From Tieghemostelium lacteum (lineage: Eukaryota > Evosea > Eumycetozoa > Dictyosteliales > Raperosteliaceae), in contig LODT01000034.1 in NCBI GenBank assembly GCA_001606155.1, positions 62,001 to 126,000 of the forward strand: a stretch of 64,000 bases of DNA. The letters are read 5' to 3'. Below the pieces are notes generated by a model. It had not been told where the DNA came from. It made no database searches and worked only from the letters and a program-made list of their open reading frames with translations. The position numbers were made by a program, and so were the translations under genes. Shown piece by piece: positions 53,601 through 64,000 of the stretch (position 1 is its first letter; each line of letters begins with the position of its first letter).

Positions 53601-55093
53601 TTAATTTTACCCAAAATGTTGCCAATTATAGATGTGATTTCAATTTACCTTATGGGTTTGGATATCCTTCTGAATCTGGAAAATTATTAATATCTATATA
53701 TGGTATTGCAGATACGTCTCTAAAGATTATTGGTACTGATATAACTGATTTTGTAAATATTACCTTCACAAAACTTCCATTTATAACAAAAACATCAAAC
53801 ATGACAACACTAGGTGGTAGTTTGACTATTTATGGAAGAAATTTTGGTTTAGATCCACTTAAAACTACAGTTGAGGTCAGTTATAAGGATTTGAAATTCA
53901 ATTATACAACGTCAACTCTCTATACAGATTTGGTTGTAATCGATAGTATTTTAGAGAAACAGTCTAGTTTCAATATCACTTTGATTAATACTGGACAGAG
54001 ATCTAATATATTCACAGTTTTAGCTGAATATCTTCCACCTACTGGAACACCAAATCCTACAAGTTCAGGTTCTAAATGTCCAGGTACACCAGAATGTGGT
54101 GGATCATCAAATGGAATATGTGTAAATGCTGTTTGTCAATGTAAATCACCTTGGATAGGTTCTGATTGTCTCTCACAAGTTATTGTAGTTCCAAACCCCA
54201 CTATTAACACAACTGATCCTGCTATTGATAATAACTTTAATACCACTTTACCAGATGGTGATACTGTTACTCTTAAAACTCTCATTTCTATCATCTCTCT
54301 AAATGAAATGAATATCAATAATACATTAATTAAAGAACATCCATTCACAACATGGATTTTCACCAATCAAACCACCGTTAACCAAACACTATCTCAACAA
54401 TACCAATACTCAACCAACATCACCAACAATAGATTGACAACCAATATTATAATTACTCTTCAATATTTCACTGAAGAAACAACATTGATATTCGCCAATC
54501 AACTTCTAACCATTCTTCCATCATCAATTAAATATAATATTAAACTTACACCATACCAATTCTCATCAGAATTGAATTATCTTCAATTGATAATGTCAGC
54601 ATCAATCGAATCAACATCAACTGATTCATGTACCTATCAAGAAACAGGAACAACCAATGATTCCAATAACGATTATGTCAAACTTCAAATTGACAATAAC
54701 TCACTCTATGGAAGATTCATTAAAAGAGGAGTTATCGACAACCGAGTCAGAACCATTGAAAATATATTTTTCAATAACAATGAATCAACAAATTCCAATT
54801 CCAACTCTAGAATTGGTATCAATATCCCATATTTCAGAAAATCAGTTGAATTAGATCCAGATTTTTCAGTTCTTCTTGATATCACCAATGCCAATGACAA
54901 AGATAATTCAATTTGTCACATTTCTGATAAAGGACTCACTAAATCACAATTGGCAGGAATCATCATTGGTGCAGTTGCATTTGTATCTATAGTTGCCATC
55001 TCTATTGCCTATGTTATTTGGAAAAAGAAAAAACATCAAAAACTATTGGGAATCATGAATAAAAAACTTGGTTCTCTAAATACCAATAAATAA
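50685..55093 (+). CDS. Tandem TIG/EGF surface protein, copy A, 1351 aa, six exons
   Basis: Exons 50685-51091, 51164-51777, 51849-52145, 52217-52552, 52626-52970 and 53037-55093; all GT-AG with matching phases. A signal peptide (VGFLVILYAFLIVSVNA) precedes about 1000 residues of beta-rich ectodomain with many N-glycosylation sites. Then come a TIG/IPT domain (KTSNMTTLGGSLTIYGRNFG), a Thr/Pro linker, one EGF-like module (KCPGTPECGGSSNGICVNAV and CQCKSPWIGSDC), a Thr/Asn-rich stalk domain, a transmembrane helix (LAGIIIGAVAFVSIVAISIA) and a short basic tail (WKKKKHQKLLGIMNKK). The layout recalls dictyostelid ComC- and Tgr-type adhesion or communication proteins; a specific orthology is not claimed. 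The segment 54050-54916 is nearly identical to copy B. Confidence 0.85.
52166..52211 (+). repeat. Palindromic ATTAAT microsatellite in intron 3 of copy A
   Basis: About four and a half units of ATTAAT followed by TATATA, self-complementary and able to fold into hairpins. It lies inside the 71-bp intron 52146-52216 and takes up most of it. The equivalent intron of copy B lacks it. Confidence 0.7.
54050..54916 (+). repeat. Gene-conversion tract, copy A side
   Basis: 867 bp aligned without a gap to 58568-59434, with about 14 base differences counted by eye (98.4% identity) and four amino-acid changes in about 288. It covers the Thr/Pro linker, EGF-like module and stalk domain and stops just before the transmembrane helix. 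Flanking sequence on both sides is far less similar. Confidence 0.9.
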
Positions 55094-55224
55094 CGATTCT
55101 TTATGATTGTCAACAAACAAATCGGATGGCATCCAAATTTTGTTGCGATTTCATCAGATATTTTTTATTTGAAAAAATTTTTTTATTCTCAATTCCAATC
55201 AATTCTAATATCTATTTTAAAACT

Positions 55225-58200
55225 ATGATTTTGTATTATAAAATATTTACTATATCTTTAGTTATAATTATAGTTTATGGAGGAGGTTTAAATACCAATT
55301 TATATGAAACTCTTGATCTTACACATCCACTAGCAAATAATGTTTATAGTTTAGGTATAACAACAGGTTGTAATTTAAAGTTTATTTTTAGGGTAAAAGA
55401 TCTTCTATCAGTAGGAATACAAAGTTTTGATTCTTCAGTAGCAAATCTTTACTCTATAAATTCAGAATATGGAAATTATACTATTGTTGAATATTCTTTA
55501 AACATTCTTCCAGTTGGTACTAGTGATCTTATTTTTTATCTAATGACTGTAGGTGGAAATCAATATTCATTTTATGAAATTTTACAATATAATTGTGAAA
55601 TAATACCAACGTAACTATTATTTTATAAAAATGATATTAAATAGTTTTGATTAGCATTCTAACCCTAGTTTTTTTTTTCTAATTTTTAGAGGCTTTTTAT
55701 TGAAAAACCCTAATTTTAATATTCCATTTGATGGTGATTATCTATATACTACTGGTATTGGGTACAATGTGATACCTTTAAATATCACTAAAAGGATACC
55801 TGCAGATATGGTAATTGAAGTGACAGGAGGTGGCTATTCTTGTATTGCTACCATGGTTAATACATCAGCATATTTCAATTGTAAAACTGATTCTGTAAAT
55901 AATATATCTGAAAATATAGAAATTAGAACAATCATAGATGGTACAGACCAATTTGTACTTTCATTAGGATCCTATGTGAAACCTGCTGTAGTTGGTCTAT
56001 CAGCTACCCTTACAACCACTGTCTTTCCTTCTGTTGTAGAGTTACCTACTAAATCAAATTACTATATTTGCACATATTACAGTGAATATAGTGGACTTTT
56101 TTTTACAGATTCTTCTGGACAAACATCAGAGTCATACAATTACATTGTAGGTGGTAGTCTTGGTAGTTTCAGTCAAATCTCTACCTACTCTCTAACTGAA
56201 ATTCAAACTATATCCTCTCAAATAGTAATCATTCGATCATATTATCCAACACCTCCTAACATATATGTAGTACCAACTACATTTTCAGTTTTGAGTAGGT
56301 ATTAAAACTTTTATTTCAATTTTTAAGAAATACCCTAAATGTAACTAATATGCTTTTATAAACAGATAATTATGTTAATCCAACACCATCATTTGGCCAA
56401 GTTACTGGAAATACACTTACAGTTAGTGCATCTAAAATAATGGAGGCTCAAACTCTAGGTACCAATGTATATGCTGCTCCATTACTAATTAATCAAAATG
56501 ACTTTTATGGTGAATATCCAAACTATTATCCATTTGGATTAAACTCCTATTCTCCATCATCAACTTCAATGACAATGGGTTTTAAGAGTTTAGTACCACA
56601 ATCCTACCAAGTAATTTCAAAAATATTCAATGTTCAATACTATGATAATGCTGTAACAACCCAAGGTAAGTTCATACACATTATTACCAAATACATAATT
56701 TAATCTAATTATCAATATATCTATATTCAGATTTAGAAAATCCAGTACTTGTTGATTTAAAATATGATTATATAAGTGGTAGAGAAATGGTAGTAACAGC
56801 TGTTGCAACTGATGATGTTTCTGGTATAAAAAGTATATATTTATTTTCTATTGACAAGTCCTATTTTAAGTTATATGAACTTAGTAGTTGTGATATTATT
56901 AATGGTACTTTGACTTCTGGAGTATTTCAAAAGCTTATTACCTATAACTTTGAAAATATATTGGGTAATCTTAGAGTTATGGTAGTAGATCATTATGGAA
57001 GAACCTCTGAATATTCCTATTTAAATGCAAAACCATTGCCACAATATATATATGATTTTTCAAATAGTATGTATTTTCAAATACACAAATTAAAATAGTT
57101 ATAAATAAGCTGATTTTATAGTTATTAACTTTCGTTATACAGGTATTTATCAAATGAAAAGTGATATTGTATCAATATCATTCAAATCTAGTACAATGGA
57201 TCTTTCAACATCACCAAAAAACAATACAATGTTTATTAAATTTCAATCACCAAAACCTGATATTTCAGTAGCCTTATATTTCAAAAATGAAATGAACATT
57301 TATTATCGATTCTTTATTGGTGATTGGAATGAAGATATTCAACAAATGGAAATTGAATTCTATTTACCATCTAGACTATTAACTGGAAGTGTATTCTATT
57401 CTATTTCATATCCAGGATATCTCCTTGAGTCTCCATACTTAAATCATTTGTACCCAACATCAAAACTAAATGTATATTCACAAGGTATGTTTTTTAATAT
57501 TATTTTATAATTCATATATACTAACATAATCATATTTAGATTGTGATAGAATGCCACCATTAATTATTTCAAATGAAACATTCAATAATGGTAGTTACTT
57601 TGGATTTGATTTAACAATTAATGATAAAACTGGTTTTGATAAAGGTTTTGTCTCGATAAAGAGTGATTTGGATGAATTTAGATTTAATTTTACTCTTTCA
57701 AGTCAAGGTAAAAATGCATTGAATGATGTCTATAGACTTGAATTACCATCATTTACACCATGTATAACTCAAACATTTTCTTTGGATATTGTTGAATTAC
57801 ATGATATAAATGAAGCTGTTAGTTCCTATTCAAATGGAATGAGTGATGGAATATCACCATTTTTGATGATTATGGACAGTATAAGTGTGTTACCGGTTTC
57901 ATGCACCCAATTCGCTGATACTGTTGCACCTAATCTAAGTTATCTATATCCATCTAGAAACACTGTAAACACTGCTTCTGAAGACAGACAAGTTAGTATC
58001 ACATTCTCCATAACTGACAACAGCGCAATCTATTATAATCACGTACCATATTGTATGGCAAATAGTGAAGGTTTAGTATTTTATACTACACCTTCTAAAC
58101 TAGTAAACTACACTACCACCATCGCTTTTTATCAATGTGATTTTGATCTACCATTTGGGTTTGGATATCCTTCAGATTGTGGTAAAATTCTCTTTTTACT

Positions 58201-59605
58201 ATATGGTTTCGCAGATACTCGTTTAAATATCAAAAGTACGGGAAATACTATTCCTGGTTTGATATTTGTTACTTTTAATAACAATGGACCTATTATAACA
58301 AGAACTTCTAAAATGACATCTCTAGGTGGTAGTTTGACAATCTATGGAAGAAACTTTGGTGTGAATCCACAAAATGCTATAGTTGAAGTTAGTTATAGAG
58401 ATTATACCTTTAATTACACAACATCAATACTCTATTCAGTTTTAACTGTAATTGATAATATTCTAGAAAAACAGTCTGAATTTAATATCACTCTGATTAT
58501 CAATGGACAGAGATCCAATATGGTAATTATTCAAACTGTATATGTACAACCATTACCAACTTCAACTCCAAATCCTACAAGTTCAGGTTCTAAATGTCCA
58601 GGTACACCAGAATGTGGTGGATCTTCAAATGGAATATGTGTAAATGCTGTTTGTCAATGTAAATCACCTTGGATAGGTTCTGATTGTCTCTCACAAGTTA
58701 TTGTAGTTCCAAACCCCACTATTAACACAACTGATCCTGCTATTGATAATAACTTTAATACCACTTTACCAGATGGTGATACTGTTACTCTTAAAACTCT
58801 CATTTCTATCGTCTTTCTAAATGAAATGAATATCAATAATACATTAATTAAAGAACATCCATTCACAACATGGATATTCACCAATCAAACCACCGTTAAC
58901 CAAACACTATCTCAACAATACCAATACTCAACCAACATCACCAACAATGGATTGACAACCAACATTACAATTACTCTTCAATATTTCACTGAAGAAACAA
59001 CATTGATATTCGCCAATCAACTTCTAACCATTCTTCCATCATCAATTAAATACAATATTAAACTTACACCATACCAATTCTCATCAGAATTGAATTATCT
59101 TCAATTGATAATGTCAGCATCAATCGAATCAACATCAACTGATTCATGTACCTATCAAGAAACAGGAACAACCAATGATTCCAATAACGATTATGTCAAA
59201 CTTCAAATTGATAATAACTCACTCTATGGAAGATTCATCAAACGAGGGGTTATCGACAACCGAGTCAGAACCATTGAAAATATATTTTTCAATAACAATG
59301 AATCAACAAATTCCAATTCCAACTCTAGAATTGGTATCAACATCCCATATTTCAGAAAATCAGTTGAATTAGATCCAGATTTTTCAGTTCTTCTTGATAT
59401 CACCAATGCCAATGACAAAGATAACTCAATTTGTGAACAAATTTCTGATAAAGGTCTTTCTAAATCACAATTGGCAGGAATCATCATTGGTGCAGTTGCT
59501 TTTGCATTGATTGCTATCATTTCTTTATCCTATTACTTCTATAAAAAGAGAAAACATCAACAGTTATTAAACGAAATGGATAAGAAACTTAAAAACTTTA
59601 ATTAA
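55225..59605 (+). CDS. Tandem TIG/EGF surface protein, copy B, 1344 aa, six exons
   Basis: The start is set at the ATG 55225 (MILYYKIFTISLVIIIVYGG), which aligns with copy A's signal peptide; an upstream in-frame ATG at 55126 would add 33 residues and spoil it. Exons 55225-55610, 55690-56294, 56366-56665, 56731-57066, 57143-57484 and 57540-59605 lie at the same places and phases as in copy A. Conserved blocks include NTNLYETLDLTHPLANNVYS, REMVVTAVATDDVSGIKSIY and RMPPLIISN. TIG domain near 58290-58440, EGF-like module near 58590-58690, transmembrane helix LAGIIIGAVAFALIAIISLS and tail KKRKHQQLLNEMDKK. The ectodomain is roughly half to two-thirds identical to copy A, but 58568-59434 is about 98% identical at DNA level. 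Confidence 0.85.
58568..59434 (+). repeat. Gene-conversion tract, copy B side
   Basis: Partner of 54050-54916: same length, no indels. The sharp borders (SSGSKC side and SIC / SDKG side) rule out simple duplication age as the explanation, since both genes arose by one older duplication. Confidence 0.9.
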
Positions 59606-59871
59606 ACTCTTTTAGGTAACATTATCTAAAGTTTATAATAAAAAGACTCTGCTATATCACAACAAATATTCTTAAAATATAAATATTACAACATTGTTAA
59701 TATTTTGTACGAAAATATTAATTATTTTATGATAAAACCTTTTGGTATTAAGGAAGGTAATTTACACAAAAATGTGGATATTTTAAATTACATGAATTTG
59801 AAAAAAATTTCAGTGATGATCAATCAATCAACATGATGATATTTTTAATTGTGTTTTCTTCTTGATAAAGA

Positions 59872-62800
59872 ATGTTTAATTGTAAATTACTTGTATTTTT
59901 TCTATTTGTATTAGTTCAACTCTATGGTAAGTTGATTGTATAAAATATATAGATATAAATTGAAAATTTAACATTTAGTGAAAAAAGATTGTTATAAAAT
60001 AAAGATATTAAACCCAAATGAGCTTAATTTTTATGCAAGTACTGAGAAATCTGAAACTACTCAATGTAAATTACAGTATTTTATTATGATTTCACCTGAA
60101 CCTGGTGATGTTCCACCTACAGGAACCGAGACATTTACAGCGGATAATAGTCCTATATCTCTTATACCTCAAATATCATTGGTTGATGATAGTTTGTATG
60201 TTAGATTTAGTGTTTATCAGCCATTTAATAGCAAAGAAGCACGTAATATTACAATGAAATCAATAAGTGGTATATTTCTAGATCAGTTTAGTTTGCCTGC
60301 TAAATGTATAACTTTACCATACCCATTGGTAAATGTAAATACTGATTATAATGATTGGAAATTTTCAAGTGAAGAGTTAGGTTACTATTATACCTATCTC
60401 CAATTCAATTTGGATAGGTATCTAAATATACCAATGTTTACACTATTAGATACTACTTCACCATATACATGTGAATTTGAACAATATGGTTATACTATTC
60501 TAAAATTGAAATGTTATATTGTGTCAGGTGACTATACTGACCCTTTAGGTTTGACTTTTAATGTTATAATCAAAGATCCAACACCAGGAATCAATAGAAA
60601 TACTACATATACAATTCAATCATTTATAGATGCAAGTATGTAAATTTTTATATTTCGAATCAAAATGTATATTCCAGCGGTGATATCTAATATATAATCT
60701 AAATTGTAGATGCAGACATACCAGATGGATATCCATTAAAATATAGAGATGTAACAAAGGTATCATACCAAGATTACAATTTATTTGTGTATTTGAATGC
60801 AAGTGATGATGTGTATTTTACAACTGCGATTGTCCAACCGCTCAACAGTGTTTATTTGAATAAATTGGTTTTTTCAAATTCCACTAGTAGAACACTTTTA
60901 TTCTTCTATAGACTCATAGAAGATGGTCAAAAAGTTCTCATTCAAAATTCCTATTCAGATGAAATGAAAGTTAGATTTGAAACTCAATTTAATTTTCAAA
61001 CTCCAATAACATTAATAGATTCAGTAGATGTTACATTTAGTCAGAGCCCAAATACTGTAGATAGCCAATTATTCCTATTTAGTTATGAAATTGATGGTGA
61101 ATACTATGATTATGATCTCACTTTTAACTATGGTGATAATAGTAGAGTGGTATCATATGACTATCCATTTGGAACTACTCTAGTATCTGGAGGATTAATG
61201 CAAGCTAATATCATAGCTTACCTTCCAAAATTTGTAAATCTTGTTGGATCTCTGTCTGCTCAAAATTTGATGAACCCCAGCATTGATGTTTTCTCTAAAG
61301 ATCTAGCACTAAATTCACTATGGCCAGCAGATGAAGATGAACCTGGTCTAATATCTATCCAAATCATTCCAATTGGCCATCAACAAGTTATAGTTAGAGT
61401 AAATGCTTTTGATAATACATCAGGAGTCTATTCAATACAAATCTATGAACTATTTCAATTATATTCATGTGATATTGTAAGTGGTACTATAAACAACGGT
61501 ACTTTTGAAAAGTATTTTGATTATAGATATTCAATTACATCTGTCCCGCCATTCAGCCTTATCATTATAACTGATCTTGCTGGTAACAGTAAAACTGAAT
61601 ATCTAGCTAAATTCCCTCAGGTACCTTTGATACCTGACTATTTCTATTATGATAATCTTTTGGGTATGTTTAATAATAATTCAATTTTAATATCAAAACA
61701 TTATATTAATTTAAAATATTTCAGCTGAACAATTTAAAAGACCAATTAGTAGAATATACTTTAAATCTAATAATGTTGATCTAACTTCTAAAAATGTAAA
61801 AAATTCATTATACATCTATATTGAAAATTCACATCCTGAAGATATTATAAGATTGGAGATTAATTGTATTAATGTGAATGTATATGGTTATTGGAATTCT
61901 AAATTGTCAATGTATCAAGCTGATTTTACATTACCTATGAATATGCATAGTGGTGTAATACCATATAATGTATACTATAGACAATTGAAATATGATAGTA
62001 TATATCTACCTCCAACTGGACAATTATCAGTGGTGTCAGAATCTACAGATAGACTTCCACCTCTCATAGTTAATATAACTCAACCTCAAACTGATTATGT
62101 AGATGGTGGTATTAGAATTCAATGGACAATTAAAATTGAAGACAGTGTAAATGGGTTCAGTATTGGTATGGCTCAAGTTAGATGCCTTCAAGATCCTTAT
62201 AATTCATATACCTATGAATTTGTACAAAATGGGTCCATGTATTTAGAGGAGTATAATATAACCATAATAGTACCTAACACCGGAGCTTCTTTAATATACA
62301 ATTTAGTTTACATGGAATTGTATGATAGAGCAGGTCTAAAAAGTGTTTATAATGATCTATCGTATATTCAATCTATTAATAGAAAGAATCCAGTTGTCTT
62401 CCAAGATGTCAGTCCATTTTGTAAATGGGATAGCTTTTATTCGAATTTTTTGACTATTCCAATCAATGGAGTTCCAAAACCTGATTCACAACCTCCTTCA
62501 GTCACAGAAGTGTATCAATCATCCCCTAGTATTGATGTAACAGCTGTTGATAGATCATTTTCATTAACATTTACGATTGTAGATATCGATAGTAAATTAT
62601 CACAATTTCATGTACCCAAATGTTTCTTACATGGTATACTATTCCAAACTGTAAATGTCACTGCTAAACTAATCTATGAAGACATCCCACTAGCTATAGC
62701 AAACTACACATGTATATTTGATAACATTCCATATGGATTCGGGTACCCTGGAGCATCACTATATTACACCATCTCAGGATACTCAGATATCTATCTAAAC

Positions 62801-64000
62801 ATTGGTGGAACTAGCCCATCTTCTAAAATTGGACTACTATTCACACAAAGTATGCCAATCATTGAAACTGTATTACCAATTCCTCAACAATCTAATGGGG
62901 ATTTAACAATAGTCGGAAAGAATTTCTATAGAGCTCAATTCAAAATCAAAGTTGAGTACACAGATGAGACTTTTGATTACATTACCAATATAACTAAAAA
63001 GTATCAAAGTTATATGGTAATAACAACAAAATACAAAGAGATTAGATTCATCTGGGCATTGTCTTTAAATGATGATATATTCAGTAGATATATTATACCT
63101 GAATATACTATTCCTATAATACCTGTTATAAGATGTCCAGGTACACCTGAGTGTGGTGGAACCCAAAATGGTGTGTGTCAACCTACTGGATGTCAATGTA
63201 CACCTCCTTGGACAGGTTTAGAATGTCTCTCACAAATCATCAACACCACACCAAAAATCAATTCAACCAACCCATCTATTAACACTGATTTTAATACTAC
63301 TTTACCTGATGGTGAACAAGTATCTCTGAGAACACTGGTATCCTTTATGTCACTAAATGAACTCAACCAAAATGGACAGGCTATACTCTCTCATGTGTTC
63401 ACAACATGGATATACACCAATACCACTTCAAAATCATCTTTATCTGATATTCAAGAATACACATACCAAACCACTCTTAAAAATAGTTTAAATACAAATG
63501 TAACTGTTACGCTACAATATTTCACTAAAGGTCAAGTTATAGAATTTGCCAATCAGAAATTGGAAATGTTAGCATCAACTATAAAATATAGAATTGATAT
63601 GTCACCTTACCCTTTCCAATCCACTGTAAACTCATTAAGATTGATCATGAATACAGCACTGGAATCCAATTCTAATATTAAATCATCATGTTCAAGTCAA
63701 GAGAGTATTGATACTGATGATAGTCAATATGTTAAACTTCAAGTTGACACCCACAGTCTCTATGGTAGATTTATTAAAAGAGGTATAATAGATTATAGAG
63801 TACAAACTATTAGTAACACTATTGGAGCTGATAGTACTACATCTTCTCAAGAGTCTAATCAAACCTCATATTCATCAAGTACCAATGTTGGAATCAACAT
63901 ACCATATTACAAATACTTTGTAACTCTAGACCCTGATTTCTCCATTCTTGTTGACACTAAAGGCGCTGATACTAAAGAGAACTCCTTATGTAACCAATCA
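59872..64000 (+). CDS. Tandem TIG/EGF surface protein, copy C, 3' end outside window
   Basis: Exons 59872-59926 (signal peptide MFNCKLLVFFLFVLVQLYV), 59979-60635, 60710-61663 and 61725 to beyond the window; phases match throughout and the last frame is open to base 64000. The exon layout differs from A and B: the signal peptide is a separate exon and the region covering exons 3 and 4 of A/B is one exon. The ectodomain is much more diverged (IQIYELFQLYSCDIVSGTIN corresponds to IYLYSQ...ELNSWDLVSGTL in A). The EGF-like module is present (RCPGTPECGGTQNGVCQPTG and CQCTPPWTGLEC), with the following stalk domain (YVKLQVDTHSLYGRFIKRGI). The transmembrane helix should follow just outside the window. 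Confidence 0.82.

Noticed and set aside
54136-54366. Antisense reading frame conserved between copies A and B
   Set aside because: It lies in the gene-conversion tract; conservation comes from the sense EGF/stalk coding sequence and the same antisense frame recurs at 58654-58884 for that reason.
1-64000. CRISPR array, prokaryotic operons or riboswitches
   Set aside because: No spaced direct repeats of the right size were seen; gene structure with introns shows nuclear eukaryotic DNA.

Overview
The window is eukaryotic, AT-rich nuclear DNA from a dictyostelid social amoeba. Evidence: short AT-rich introns with GTAAGT/GTATGT donors and mostly ATAG acceptors, intergenic gaps that are nearly pure A/T, Asn and Gln homopolymer tracts inside proteins, and dictyostelid-like families (small heat-shock proteins with a long insertion, TIG/EGF surface proteins, F-box-like/leucine-rich families). 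Several genes carry introns and the surface-protein family is expanded, so I would not assign it to D. discoideum itself; the species is not determined.

Layout. 1-9.8 kb: 3' part of WDR48/UAF1, a tentative tiny membrane protein, a divergent actin rebuilt from three exons, a Crinkler/RHS-type P-loop protein, biotin-protein ligase and NUP107. 10.7-13.8 kb: a seven-repeat FG-GAP surface protein and a 64-residue secreted peptide gene. 13.8-15.1 kb: a gene-poor stretch with inverted repeats. 15.1-31.2 kb: LSM14, an NADPH-cytochrome P450 reductase-like protein, a helical protein of unknown function, a GT2-GT4 double glycosyltransferase, a 21-repeat ankyrin protein and a tandem pair of F-box-like/LRR-like genes. 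31.2-34.8 kb is a decay zone: a coding-like remnant, an intact small heat-shock protein, a gene with an in-frame TGA, and a frameshifted ARM-like pseudogene.

34.8-50.4 kb holds dense housekeeping genes: mitochondrial MetRS, NFU1, a YecM-like protein, RPS28 (first exon is only ATG), a Ca2+-regulated mitochondrial carrier, CDC20, an atypical Rho-like GTPase, SPC25, GID4, RAD51C and the ribonucleotide reductase large subunit. RAD51C and the reductase are divergent over 468 bp and a candidate E2F site lies in reductase intron 1; CDC20 and SPC25 are also cell-cycle genes.

50.7-64 kb is a three-gene tandem array of large type I surface proteins (signal peptide, variable beta-rich ectodomain, TIG/IPT domain, EGF-like module, stalk, transmembrane helix). 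The first two copies are roughly half to two-thirds identical over their ectodomains but about 98% identical over an 867-bp EGF/stalk tract, which marks recent gene conversion. This array is the strongest candidate here for an undescribed cell-cell recognition system. Multi-exon models were built by hand from splice signals, reading phase and family alignment; where I am unsure the entry says so.
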